Part shown: one piece after another, positions 16,397-25,935 of the stretch
Numbering within the stretch: position 1 is the stretch's first letter
Layout: every line of letters begins with the position of its first letter
The notes under the pieces: model-generated
Seen by the model: the letters and a program-made list of their open reading frames with translations, nothing else
Databases searched by the model: none
What the model was told of the DNA's origin: nothing
Assembly (NCBI RefSeq): GCF_900091315.1
Contig: NZ_FLSP01000036.1
Location: forward strand, 1-64,000
Length of the DNA stretch: 64,000 bases
Reading direction: 5' to 3'
From: Streptomyces sp. DI166
GTDB lineage: Bacteria > Actinomycetota > Actinomycetes > Streptomycetales > Streptomycetaceae
Made by a program: the position numbers and the translations under genes

Positions 16397-17632
16397 TCAT
16401 TGTGCTGGAGACGCCGCAGCTGGGTACATCTCCGTGTAGACGTGCAGGTAGGAGGCAATGTGCTGCTGCCCGAGAGCGGTGGTGTGCCACCGGTACTCGA
16501 GGACGTGCGTATCGCCCGGTGCCATCCGGGGACGTAGTTCGATGAAGCCTCTGCTGGGATGCGCCTGGCGCTTCGGCCGATAGCCGACAGCCAAGTAGAA
16601 CAGGGACTTGCCCGTCAGCTCGCTCTCGTGGAGACCTTCCGGGCCGGCCGCGGCGACACGCAGCAGAACGCCCCACAGCCATTCGGACAGCAGGTGCGCG
16701 GGAGGCGCCGACTCTGCGGGCTCTCCCAGCCCGGCGCGGGCGCAGGCACGGCCGCGGCGCGTGATCTCCACGAGGGTCCGGTCCGCCTCGCCGACCCCTG
16801 GAACGTCTACGCGGTCCTTGGTCACTTTGATCAGTCCCAGCCGCTCCAGGGAGTGGAGGGTGGCCCCGGCCCCTTGATCGTGGACGCCAGCGCTCCGCAG
16901 GCGCTGCTGAAGGCGCGTGTGGCCGACTACTTCGGTGGGTGCGTCGAGAGCGAACGGCAACTTCCGCCACTGCTTGGCCGGCGGAACGCTGGCCTGGTTC
17001 TGCCGGCGCATCCACATCTCAGTTTCAGTCATCTGGTCATCGCGCAGGATTTCCCCCAGATAGACCCGCTGCCGTTCATTCAGCCCCTCCCAGCCCTCGA
17101 CCGCTGACGCCGGCGGACCGTTCCGCTCCCGCTCGGGCAGCTGCGGGGGCTCATCAGACGGCCGCGTACGCATCCAGGCGTCGACCACCATCCGGACCGG
17201 CACCTCGTACACGGCGGCAATCTGCTGCACGAGTCGGCCCGTGTGTCCCGGCTTCCTCCAGTTCCAGCCGGACACCTGACGGCCCCGCTCCAGGCTGCGG
17301 ACTTTGTGCGCGTCCACGAACAGATCACGGCCGACGGCAGTCGCGCGAAGACGAGTGGCGACCTCCTCCGCGGTGAGACCAGCGGCATATCGGAGATCAA
17401 CCAGCGTCTCGGACCCGCTGGGCGTACCGGTGAGGTCGGCGGTGGCGCAGCCCAGAGCATCGGCGAGCCGCCGCACGTTCCTGGCTTCAGGCGCATACCT
17501 GCCCTCCTCCCAGTACACGACCACGCGGTACGTGACCCCCACGCGATCAGCAAGCTCCTGCGGAGTGAGTCCAGCCTGCTCGCGCAGCGCCCTGATCTTG
17601 GTGTGCTCAACGGCTAGCAGATGCCTCGGCAT
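16397..17632 (-). CDS. Tandem XRE-type HTH regulator next to the pPIWI-RE operon
   Basis: 411 residues from ATG 17632, with GAGG about 11 nt upstream; another ATG ten codons earlier is possible. Residues 10-65 are a clear XRE helix-turn-helix (LTPQELADRVGVTYRVVVYW). A second, weaker one follows (LTAEEVATRLRATAVGRDLF). The C-terminal 200 residues contain a winged-helix-like stretch (TLHSLERLGLIKVTKDRVDV) and no recognised enzyme domain. It reads in the same direction as the nuclease-helicase-PIWI genes and ends 65 bp before them, so it may be co-transcribed and autoregulatory. A ligand-sensing role for the C-terminus is a guess. Confidence 0.8.
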   Translation of the reverse strand: MPRHLLAVEHTKIRALREQAGLTPQELADRVGVTYRVVVYWEEGRYAPEARNVRRLADALGCATADLTGTPSGSETLVDLRYAAGLTAEEVATRLRATAVGRDLFVDAHKVRSLERGRQVSGWNWRKPGHTGRLVQQIAAVYEVPVRMVVDAWMRTRPSDEPPQLPERERNGPPASAVEGWEGLNERQRVYLGEILRDDQMTETEMWMRRQNQASVPPAKQWRKLPFALDAPTEVVGHTRLQQRLRSAGVHDQGAGATLHSLERLGLIKVTKDRVDVPGVGEADRTLVEITRRGRACARAGLGEPAESAPPAHLLSEWLWGVLLRVAAAGPEGLHESELTGKSLFYLAVGYRPKRQAHPSRGFIELRPRMAPGDTHVLEYRWHTTALGQQHIASYLHVYTEMYPAAASPAQ

Positions 17633-18193
17633 ACTCGTAGGGAACCTCAGTGAAGACTTCATGGCAACTGATGAGGCGCCGGGTGCCTGTCAGCGTGGAG
17701 GGGATTTCAAGCGAGTGCGGGGGGGCGTGCCTGAAGCCCAGAGCCCGTCGTGATCGTGTCCCGGGATCGAGTCGTCGGTGATGAGGGCGTAGATAGCGCC
17801 GTCCTCCAGGAGCACATCGGGGCCGAGTCATGCACCTGCCGGGCGCGCGATCGAAGGCGTGACCTGTCGATCACGAGGGCGGGCGCGCCAGACGTCGCAG
17901 AAGGGGCGGTCGCCGACGAGCACGCGCCATAGGGCGGCCAGCCCACGGCGTCGCTGTGGCGCCGTCTCCGTCAGTCTCGGAGCGTCTCCTGCTGGGCGCG
18001 ATTGCCGTCCTTCGTGGTCCTGGGGAGGGATATCGTTGGCGGGTCGTCCGCACAGGGATGCGACGCCCCGCGCATGTCCACTCGGCGGCGTGTCCGGTGG
18101 ATGCGCGCCGGGCATCCCCGTACTGGGCTGACTGATAGGAACACCACGACCCTCGGGTCGCCACCTTTAGACGAGCAAGGACACCCCCGACTG
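17633..18193. other. Divergent intergenic region, pPIWI regulator / hsdM
   Basis: 561 bp between divergently read genes must hold promoters for both sides. Several open frames cross it but none combines start, Shine-Dalgarno and codon bias. A minus-strand stretch near 17740-17830 reads LLEDGAIYALITDDSIPGHD and may be a decayed gene fragment. I see no strong palindrome or terminator. Confidence 0.5.
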
Positions 18194-19744
18194 ATGGTAG
18201 TGACCCAGCAGGAGATCGAGAACCGGTTGTGGGACGCCGCCGACGAGCTGCGCGTGGCGATGCCCGAAGCGCAGTACTCCTCGGTCGTCTTCCCTCTGAT
18301 GTTCTGGAAGTACCTGTCGGATACCTGGGAGCACACCCACCAGATCTTCCTCAAGGAGAACGAGGACCTCGACCTCTCAGCCGAGGAAGCCGACGAGGTC
18401 GAGTACAGCAACTACCAGACGTTCAAGATCCCCTTCATCTTCCCTGGTACCGTCGCCGAGCGCCGCGCCTCTTGGTCATCCATCCTCGCCACCGTCGCCC
18501 AGCACGGCCTCGGCCAGCGGGTTCGCGCTTCCCTCCAGGCCATCGAGTCGGCCAACCCTGACAAGTTCTCCCGTCTGTTCGGGTCCATGACCTGGACCTC
18601 CGAAACGGTGTTGCCAGGGGAGGTGCTGGCGTCGGTCATGCGGGCGATGGACCGCACCCCCAAGATGCACGAGGGCAACATGTCCCACGACGTGCTAGGT
18701 GGAGCGTACGAGTACCTGCTCAAGCGCTTCTCCGACGGGTCAGGCACCCGCGCCGGCCAGTTCTTCACCCCGCGTGAGGTCGTCGAGCTGATCATCGAGC
18801 TGCTGGACCCCAAGAACCATGAGTCGGTGTACGACCCGACCTGCGGGTCTGGTGGCATGCTCATTGCCGCCGCGAACTTCCTGAAGACCCACGGCGGGCG
18901 GGGCTACACACTGAGCCTGAACGGGCAAGAGGCGGTAACGGATACTGCAGGTGTGGCCCGCATGAACCTTTTCATGCACAACCTGACTGAATTCAAGGTC
19001 GAGGTCGGCGACACCCTGAGGGACCCGCGCTTCAAGAAGCCGGACGGGTCCGTCAAGCAATTCGACGTGATTGTCGCCAATCCGCCCTACAGCCTGAAGT
19101 GGAAGCCCTGGACCAACGACCCGCGCGCCATCGGTGGGGTCGCCCCACAGTCGTCGGCGGACTGGGCATTCGTGCAGCACATGATCGCCAGCATGGATCC
19201 GAAGAAGGGCCGTGCCGGCGTCGTCCTGCCGCACGGCGTTCTCTTCAGAGTTGGTCAGGAGGCAGCTATCCGCCGGCGCGTCCTGGACGACGACCTCTTG
19301 GAAGCCGTGATCGGGCTGCCGTCGAACCTCTTTTACAACACGACGATTCCGACCTGCATCCTGGTATTGCGTGCCCCGGGCACCAAGACCCCGGAGCGGC
19401 AGGGCGGCGTGCTGTTCATCGACGCCTCCACACGGTTTACCAAAGCCAAGAACCGTCACCTCCTTACTGCCGCAGACATCACCGACATCGTGACGGCCTA
19501 TCACTCGGGCTCCGACGGTGACGGAGAGGCTGGCCTCTCGGCGCGGTTTGTCCCCGCCACAGAGATCGCGGCGAACGGGTTCGACCTCAACATCGGCCGT
19601 TACATCAAGCAGGCCGCCGCGGAGCAGGAGGACCTCGGCACCCTCATCGACGCCTATAACATCGCCCGGGCTGAGCGCCAAAAGACCGAGCAGCGCATGC
19701 TCGCGGTCCTCTCTGCCGCAGGGATCGAGGGCTTCGATGAGTGA
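18194..19744 (+). CDS. hsdM: Type I restriction-modification DNA methyltransferase subunit
   Basis: 516 residues from ATG 18194; GTG 18200 is an alternative, and AAGGA lies about 12 nt upstream. The N-terminal HsdM helical domain (FPLMFWKYLSDTWEH) is followed by FFTPREVVELI, SAM motif DPTCGSGGMLIAA and catalytic NPPY. These mark an N6-adenine methyltransferase. It methylates the recognition site with HsdS and is needed for cleavage with HsdR. Length is normal for the family. It overlaps hsdS by 8 nt. Confidence 0.97.
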   Translation: MVVTQQEIENRLWDAADELRVAMPEAQYSSVVFPLMFWKYLSDTWEHTHQIFLKENEDLDLSAEEADEVEYSNYQTFKIPFIFPGTVAERRASWSSILATVAQHGLGQRVRASLQAIESANPDKFSRLFGSMTWTSETVLPGEVLASVMRAMDRTPKMHEGNMSHDVLGGAYEYLLKRFSDGSGTRAGQFFTPREVVELIIELLDPKNHESVYDPTCGSGGMLIAAANFLKTHGGRGYTLSLNGQEAVTDTAGVARMNLFMHNLTEFKVEVGDTLRDPRFKKPDGSVKQFDVIVANPPYSLKWKPWTNDPRAIGGVAPQSSADWAFVQHMIASMDPKKGRAGVVLPHGVLFRVGQEAAIRRRVLDDDLLEAVIGLPSNLFYNTTIPTCILVLRAPGTKTPERQGGVLFIDASTRFTKAKNRHLLTAADITDIVTAYHSGSDGDGEAGLSARFVPATEIAANGFDLNIGRYIKQAAAEQEDLGTLIDAYNIARAERQKTEQRMLAVLSAAGIEGFDE

Positions 19745-21059
19745 CTGGCAGCAGATCAGCCTCGGTGATCTGGAAACTCCCGTACGTCGCGAGGTAGCCG
19801 TTCCGCTGCAGGGATCCGGCGCTTCGATGAGCGATACCACGGGCCATAACGATGCCGCCCTGGTTCAGAATGGTTGGACCCCGTCGCCTTTGGCACGGTT
19901 CCTAACCCTGAACGTGGAATCCGTGGAGGTGGACCCGGACCAGAGCTACCCAATCGTGGGGGTGCTGAACCGGGGGCGAGGTCTGCTTTTCCGTGATCCC
20001 GTGGCCGGAAGCTCAACTTCCTACAAGAAGCTCAACCGCATCCGCCCGGGCGTACTTGTCTACAGTCGACTCAAGGCGTTCGAGGGTGCGATCACCGTCA
20101 CACCCGGCGACCTGCCGGAATCGTTCGCCTCGCAGGAATTCCCCACCTTCGCTTTCTCATCCGAGGCTGACCCCGACTTCTTTCGCATCCTCGCCACGAC
20201 ACAGCGCATGTGGGCTGCCCTTCAGGGGGCGTCCAAGGGGATGGGTGGCAGGCGTGAGCGAGTGAAGCCTGTTGACTTCCTCACCATCGTCATGGAAATT
20301 CCACCGCTGCCGGTGCAGCAGCGGATCGTCGAGGTCATCGACGCGGTCGATGCTCAGATCGCCGCGCTCGACGCGGAGGCGGATGCGCTTAGAGACGTCC
20401 TTCGTCGCCTTCGCGCCGACTTGATGACAGATGGTTCCGCCGATGAAGTCCTGGCGGACGAGGCATTCGACATCACGATGGGACGCCAGCGCTCGCCGCA
20501 ACGGGCCTCCGGCCCGCACATGACTCCCTATCTACGGTCTGCCAACGTCGGCTACGGAACTCTCGACCTCTCCGACGTACTAGAGATGGACTTCAACCCG
20601 AGCGAACGTGAGACCTTCGGGCTTCGGTACGGGGACGTCCTCGTCTCCGAGGGGAGCGCGAGCGAGACCGCAGTAGGAATGCCAGCCATGTGGCGGGACG
20701 AGATTCCAGCCCCGGTCTGCTTCCAGAACACTCTGCTTCGCTATCGCGCCATCCAAGGCGTAAGCATTCCGGCGTTCGTCAAGCACTGGTGCCTTTGGGC
20801 GTACGAGTCCGGGAAATTCCGTGAGGTCGCTGGCGGCACCAACATCAAGCACATCGGGTCTAGGCGAGCGCTCGGCATGCGAGTGCGTCTCCCGCACGTG
20901 ACCGACCAGGAGCGCATCGCCGCAGAGCTCGACTCGATGAGCGAGGTCGTCGCGGCGACCCGCGCAGAGGCTGCCCGCCTCCGTGAAGTCCGGGCCGGGC
21001 TGCTGGCGGGGCTACTGGACCGCACCATCGACATCAAGTCTGCCGATCTGGGGGTCTGA
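19737..21059 (+). CDS. hsdS: Type I restriction-modification specificity subunit
   Basis: 440 residues from ATG 19737, inside the end of hsdM. Two target-recognition domains (about residues 35-190 and 240-380) are separated by conserved helices: LPVQQRIVEVIDAVDAQI in the middle and DQERIAAELDSMSEVVAA at the end. This is the standard two-half-site layout, and each domain sets one half of the split recognition sequence, which cannot be read directly. The first about 30 residues look like an unusual leader before the first domain. The gene ends 3 bp before hsdR. Confidence 0.93.
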   Translation: MSDWQQISLGDLETPVRREVAVPLQGSGASMSDTTGHNDAALVQNGWTPSPLARFLTLNVESVEVDPDQSYPIVGVLNRGRGLLFRDPVAGSSTSYKKLNRIRPGVLVYSRLKAFEGAITVTPGDLPESFASQEFPTFAFSSEADPDFFRILATTQRMWAALQGASKGMGGRRERVKPVDFLTIVMEIPPLPVQQRIVEVIDAVDAQIAALDAEADALRDVLRRLRADLMTDGSADEVLADEAFDITMGRQRSPQRASGPHMTPYLRSANVGYGTLDLSDVLEMDFNPSERETFGLRYGDVLVSEGSASETAVGMPAMWRDEIPAPVCFQNTLLRYRAIQGVSIPAFVKHWCLWAYESGKFREVAGGTNIKHIGSRRALGMRVRLPHVTDQERIAAELDSMSEVVAATRAEAARLREVRAGLLAGLLDRTIDIKSADLGV

Positions 21060-21062
21060 GGC

Positions 21063-24000
21063 GTGGCAAAGGGCATTCGGGAGCGCGAGTTCCAGAATTT
21101 GATGATCCAATGGTCCTTGCCAATGGGCTGGAACTTCACAGCCGGCAGGTCGCTGCCGCGTGAGACGACGCAGACGGTGATCGTCAGCCACCTGCGGGAC
21201 GCCATCGTCCGACTTAACCCTGAGGTGATCGACGGGTTCGACGTGGACGCCGTGGTCGAGGAGATCGTCGCCACGGTCAACGCCGTCGAGGGCGGGCTGG
21301 TGCGGGCCAATGAACAGGTGCTGAAACTGCTGCGCGGGCAGAAGGAGTTTCGGCACGCCGACGGCGTGTGGCACGCCCTGAAGCTCGTCGACTTCGAGCA
21401 TCCAATCGCCAACACGCTGGTCGTGTCGGACGAGGTGACCATAACCATCCCTGGCAAGACCCCCCGACGGTTCGACCTCGTCTACTGGGTCAACGGCCTG
21501 CCCCTCGTTGTCGTAGAGGTGAAGTCGCCGACCGCGAAGTCGGGGTGGGCCGGCGCCGCCCGCGAGATCAACGAGGTGTATGCCACCGAGTACCCATGGT
21601 TCTTCACCCCTAACCTCTTCGCCATCGCCTCTGACGGGCTGAAGCTGCGATTCGGTGCCGCCGGTGCGCCCCTGAATTTGTGGCAGCCGTTCCGGTCCAC
21701 TGCCGACGATGAGGCCCTTTCCGGGCAGGCCGACGTGCAACGCTCTGTCGAGCTGCTGCTCACCCCGGCCACGGTCCTGGATATGCTCGCCAACTTCACC
21801 CTCTTCAGCACCTCCGGGGGCGGCGCGGACAAGAAGTACCTGCCCCGCTATCCGCAGATGGAGGCCGCGCATCTGATCCACGAGCGGGTTCTGGCCGACG
21901 GCCGTAAGGGTCTGATCTGGCACCACCAAGGCAGCGGGAAGACACTGCTGATGGTGTTCGCCGCCTCCCTGCTGTTGGCCGACACTCGCACCGATTCGCC
22001 AACGATCATCCTGCTCTCGGACCGCACCGACCTCGTCCGGCAGACCTCTGGGGTATTCACCTCCGCGATGGGGGATGCCTACTTCCACCAGCCCGCCACC
22101 AGCAAGAAGCTGCGTTCCCTGCTGGCCGACGACGTACGCGGCGTTATCTCCACCACCGTCCATAAGTTCGCCGACGCCGGCAAGAACCTATCGACCCGCC
22201 GCAACATCATCGTGCTGGTCGACGAGGCACATCGCACCCAGTCCTCCAAGGAGGAGTCTCTGGCCGGGCAGATGCGTGCAGCGTTGCCGCATGCGAAGTT
22301 CTTCGGCATGACGGGCACCCCGATCAGGAACCTCGCCACCGACACCTTCGCCCTCTTCGGCGAGGAGACCGACCCCGGCAGGGTGCTGCACCGATACTCG
22401 GTGTCCCGATCCCTGCATGACGAGGCCACCGTCCCGGTCATGCTGGACCCGCACCCGGTCACCTTCGAGATGAACGACCAGGGGCTGCAGGCTGAGTTCG
22501 ACCAGTTCGCCGACGAATTCGACCTCGACGACCCCGACCGTGAAACCCTGTCCCGCAAGTTCGGGCGCCTCACCTCGGTGTTCGCCAACCCCGAACGGAT
22601 ACACACGGTCTGCCAGGACATCGTGGACCACTACCTGGCCGGCGCCTACCGCAACGGCCTCAAGGCCCAGGTCGTCGCCTACAACCGTGAGCTGGCCGTG
22701 GCCTACACCGACAAAATCAACGAGCTGTTGGCCGGCTTCGAGGCGTCACAGGTGCTCGCCGAGGTCGGGAAACATGACCGGATCACCGCCGAGGTCAACA
22801 TCCACGTCAAGGACTCCAAGGACGAGGACGCCGCCATGCGGCCCTACCGGCTCTCGGAGGTCGAGGAGGAGGAGCAGAAGCGGCGCTTCCTCGCACCGGA
22901 CGATCCGTTGTGCTTCCTGGTGGTGACCGCGAAGCTGATGACGGGGTTCGACGCCCCCAACGAGGGCGTCCTCTACCTGGACAAGCCGTTGAAGGCCCAC
23001 AACCTGTTCCAGACAATCACCCGGCCGAACCGCACCTGGGTGTCCCCGACCGGGTTCGTGAAGACCTCCGGTGTGGTCGTGGACTACATCAGCCTGGCCG
23101 AGGAGGTCCAGCGGGCCGTCGTCGACCCCACCGCGGAGGGGACCGCTGGCAAGGGTGGGGGTTTCGTCACCGACGTGACCGACCTGGTCGCCGAGTTCCG
23201 CACCACTTTCGCCCGTATCGAAGACCTGTTTGCGAACGTGGACGGACTGGACCTCACGGTCCACGGGTACGAGTCGGTACGAGCCATTAACGTCTTCCTG
23301 GACGCCGACCCTGTCGCCGCCGAGGCGTTCTCCAAAGACTATCGGCTCTTGGCCCGCCTGTACCCGCTCATCAACACCGACAAGCGGATCGCCAAGTACC
23401 GGGACGGGTTCGGGCTGTTCGGGTCCGCGTACACGACCCTGTTCAAAAAGTCCTCCGACGAGGAGAGGAAGGAACGCCTGGGCGAGCTGGGGCCGATGGT
23501 CCTGGAGATAATCAATGCCCACGTCCACTCCTTCTCTGTGGTCGCTGCCCAGGAGGAACCCCTCGTCCTCGACGCCCAGGGCATCACCATCCTCAAGGAA
23601 CTGCTGGCCCTCGTCCGCCCCAAGTCCGACAAGGACGACAGCGAGGACAAGAGGCCGCCGTCTGCGGCGGAGATCCTGGACCAGATCAAGGCCGCCCTCG
23701 AAAGGGGGGTCGAACCGGGGTCTGCGAAGTACACCGCCCTGGCAGAGCGGATCAGGCAGCTGCGGGACCGGATCATCCAGAACGCCCAGGACGCGCTGGA
23801 GTTCCTGGCCGAAGCACTCCGAGTCGCCCGTGCCATCGTGAACGCTGAGAAGCACCCGGACGAAGCTGTCGTGTTGGATGATGACCATGTGGGTGTCCTG
23901 TCGCGGATCATTCACGATCACGCACCGTCCGGCCTCACCGTCACGGAGCGGAACCTGGCCGAGGAGATCGATCAAGTGGTCAAGCGCACCCTCGCGCAGT

Positions 24001-24140
24001 CGTGGGACAACGCCGAGGCCCGCAACCGAGGTGTTCGCCGTGCCACCGCCGCGGTCTTCCGCCGGTACGCGTTGAAGCCGGTGGGGGAACCGTATGGCTC
24101 CACCGTCGCCTACATCGAAGCCCACTACCTCGTCGACTGA
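21063..24140 (+). CDS. hsdR: Type I restriction endonuclease, motor/nuclease subunit
   Basis: 1025 residues from GTG 21063. The N-terminal nuclease domain has FDLVYWVNGLPLVVVEVKSP, the D...ExK signature. The motor domain has Walker A HHQGSGKT and the DEAH box LVDEAHRTQ, then SF2 motifs including GMTGTP and the arginine-finger region TITRPNR. Length and domain order are complete, so restriction should be active with hsdM and hsdS. It translocates DNA and cuts at a distance from unmodified sites. A strong hairpin follows its stop. Confidence 0.97.
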   Translation: MAKGIREREFQNLMIQWSLPMGWNFTAGRSLPRETTQTVIVSHLRDAIVRLNPEVIDGFDVDAVVEEIVATVNAVEGGLVRANEQVLKLLRGQKEFRHADGVWHALKLVDFEHPIANTLVVSDEVTITIPGKTPRRFDLVYWVNGLPLVVVEVKSPTAKSGWAGAAREINEVYATEYPWFFTPNLFAIASDGLKLRFGAAGAPLNLWQPFRSTADDEALSGQADVQRSVELLLTPATVLDMLANFTLFSTSGGGADKKYLPRYPQMEAAHLIHERVLADGRKGLIWHHQGSGKTLLMVFAASLLLADTRTDSPTIILLSDRTDLVRQTSGVFTSAMGDAYFHQPATSKKLRSLLADDVRGVISTTVHKFADAGKNLSTRRNIIVLVDEAHRTQSSKEESLAGQMRAALPHAKFFGMTGTPIRNLATDTFALFGEETDPGRVLHRYSVSRSLHDEATVPVMLDPHPVTFEMNDQGLQAEFDQFADEFDLDDPDRETLSRKFGRLTSVFANPERIHTVCQDIVDHYLAGAYRNGLKAQVVAYNRELAVAYTDKINELLAGFEASQVLAEVGKHDRITAEVNIHVKDSKDEDAAMRPYRLSEVEEEEQKRRFLAPDDPLCFLVVTAKLMTGFDAPNEGVLYLDKPLKAHNLFQTITRPNRTWVSPTGFVKTSGVVVDYISLAEEVQRAVVDPTAEGTAGKGGGFVTDVTDLVAEFRTTFARIEDLFANVDGLDLTVHGYESVRAINVFLDADPVAAEAFSKDYRLLARLYPLINTDKRIAKYRDGFGLFGSAYTTLFKKSSDEERKERLGELGPMVLEIINAHVHSFSVVAAQEEPLVLDAQGITILKELLALVRPKSDKDDSEDKRPPSAAEILDQIKAALERGVEPGSAKYTALAERIRQLRDRIIQNAQDALEFLAEALRVARAIVNAEKHPDEAVVLDDDHVGVLSRIIHDHAPSGLTVTERNLAEEIDQVVKRTLAQSWDNAEARNRGVRRATAAVFRRYALKPVGEPYGSTVAYIEAHYLVD

Positions 24141-24501
24141 TGTACGCCCAGGGGATCCGGCAACCTGTGGTGGTTGTCAGATCCCCTGGGCTGCTTGTGT
24201 TCAGTTCTGCTTGCCGCTGGTCGCAAGCAGAGTGCAGCTCCAGGGGTCCGTAGGGCAGCCAGACTCCCCTCGCCGTTCTTGGGGGTCCGGAGCCTGCCTC
24301 GGGCTTCGCGCTCAGGAGGGCGTTCTGCCATTACTGGGCGGACGACGTGCGGGTGGAGCTCCGCAGCCGAGGCACGTGGACCGGGCGCACGAGCCGTTCC
24401 GCGAGCTTATGGGGCGGAGTGACGGCCGACAGTGTCGGCTGGCCTTGGGTGTCTGTTGGCGAGATTTGGTCGTCGGGTGGTCTCTTCAGGCGTATCCGTG
24501 A
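24141..24501. other. Intergenic region between hsdR and the conjugation-type operon
   Basis: 361 bp without a convincing gene. It contains the hsdR hairpin (24146-24191) and a second 8-bp inverted repeat, CTGCTTGC (24207-24214) with GCAAGCAG (24223-24230). It separates the plus-strand defence operon from the minus-strand element operon, whose last gene ends at 24502. I see no attachment-site-like repeat. Confidence 0.55.
24146..24191. terminator. Hairpin after hsdR
   Basis: GCCCAGGGGATC (24146-24157) pairs perfectly with GATCCCCTGGGC (24180-24191). An inner CAACC/GGTTG pair extends the structure. The hairpin starts 5 bp after the hsdR stop. There is only a weak T-rich tail, so it may terminate or stabilise the mRNA end. 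Confidence 0.65.
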
Positions 24502-25869
24502 TCAGCGCCTATGGCTGGCTGCAAAGCTCGTGACCGCCAGAGCAGTCGGCGATGTGACGGCGAGTCCCTTTGTTGGTGCGCGACCCGTGGCCTGATGGCT
24601 GCGGGTGCCGGTTTCGTGGGCGAGGTTCTCTGAGAGATCCGCCATCAGCGAAGTCGGCGTATGTGGCGACGCAGTGATGGCCCAGGTCGGCCGGTCCGGT
24701 CCGGGGCCGGCCCAGACGGTCCAGGTGGCTAGGTTCTGATTCGGGTGTTGTGCCGTGAAGGCGTCGAACTGGACGCCCACGTTCCCGTCGGGGGATGTCC
24801 AGCGGATCCATCGCCCGTCCACGGTGTGCTTCCATCCGGCGTCGGAGAGCGGCTGGGTGGCCGCAGTGACCATCTTCTCGCCCACCGGGGCGCCGGTGGG
24901 CGTGTCCCAGCCGTCGCCGTCGGCGAGGTGATGCAGAAGTTCCTCTATCACCGGGGCGGGGGTGGCGCCGGTAGCGGTGAGGACCCACATGCGGTCGGAG
25001 ACGGGCGTCTCGTAGGCCGCCACGGTCCACGCGGTCTCGTGAGCCGGGGTCTCGTGGACGCGCTCGATGCGCAGGGTCTGCGACTCGTGGATGGCGTGGG
25101 TTGTCTCGTCGGACCAAGTCCGCCACTTCTCGAACTCGCCGTGCCTGTCGAGGAAGGAGTCGAGGAGGGCGTCGTGGTCGCCGGCATCGGCCAGGTAGAC
25201 AGGGACGGTCTCCGACTCCGGGCGGTGAGGCCCGGGTTTCGCTGCACCGAGGTCCAAGGTGGCACTGGCCTCGACGGCGGCGCGCTCGGCGTCGGTCAGG
25301 GGTGCCGGACCGGGGCGCATGTCGGTGCCGTGGACTTTCTCGAAGGCGAGCAGGGCCTGAGCGGGTGAGTCGAATGTGTCGGCGACTTGGCGCAGGTGGT
25401 CCTCACCGTGGAGGTAGACCGACTTGCCGTCACGGCCGAGGTACGTGCCGACCGCGACGGTGGTGTGGCCGTCGCGGGCGTGTGCGTGGATGAGGAGATG
25501 GCCGTGGCGGATGTCGTCGTGGATCTTCTGCGCCTGGTTGGAGACCTCGCGGATCTCGCTGCGGGTGCACCACGGCATCGGATAGTCCGCCCAGGTCCAT
25601 TCCTCGTCCATGGCCTCCCGGAGTCGAGGGGTGATTTCGACGCTGATGCCGCCGGCGGACAGATGCTTGGCTGCGTCCTCAGCCCAGTAGGGCTCCTCGT
25701 GGTCGATGCGGGCCAAGACCAGGACGTTGTCGGCGAGGACGGCCCAGTCGGTTGCCTCGAGAGCCGTGAGAGCGATGCGGGCCTGGCTGCCGGTCAGGAC
25801 AGCGGTCACGGCGCTGGGATGGGTGGGGTGGGTGTCGAGGCGGACGTGTGCGTCGATGGAGGGAGTCAC
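24502..25869 (-). CDS. DUF317-type protein, 455 residues
   Basis: 455 residues from GTG 25869. The C-terminal third has the DUF317-like pattern of DGRWIRWTSPDGNVGVQFDAF, LATWTVWAGP and a short helix, while the first 200 residues are a different alpha/beta region. The extreme C-terminus (after HETGTRSHQA) is low-complexity and may be read-through into DNA beyond the usual stop. DUF317 proteins are abundant on Streptomyces mobile elements and have no known function. This gene ends the long minus-strand operon. Confidence 0.7.
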   Translation of the reverse strand: MTPSIDAHVRLDTHPTHPSAVTAVLTGSQARIALTALEATDWAVLADNVLVLARIDHEEPYWAEDAAKHLSAGGISVEITPRLREAMDEEWTWADYPMPWCTRSEIREVSNQAQKIHDDIRHGHLLIHAHARDGHTTVAVGTYLGRDGKSVYLHGEDHLRQVADTFDSPAQALLAFEKVHGTDMRPGPAPLTDAERAAVEASATLDLGAAKPGPHRPESETVPVYLADAGDHDALLDSFLDRHGEFEKWRTWSDETTHAIHESQTLRIERVHETPAHETAWTVAAYETPVSDRMWVLTATGATPAPVIEELLHHLADGDGWDTPTGAPVGEKMVTAATQPLSDAGWKHTVDGRWIRWTSPDGNVGVQFDAFTAQHPNQNLATWTVWAGPGPDRPTWAITASPHTPTSLMADLSENLAHETGTRSHQATGRAPTKGLAVTSPTALAVTSFAASHRR

Positions 25870-25935
25870 GTTGGGATGTCGTCTCTTCTGCCGGTGACGG
25901 GGCCTTCGGGCCCGGCCACCGGCGTATGCGGGGTG

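Noticed and set aside
17707..18131. Several 80-95-codon frames in the pPIWI/hsd intergenic region
   Set aside because: No ribosome site, no codon bias and mutually overlapping; treated as non-coding.
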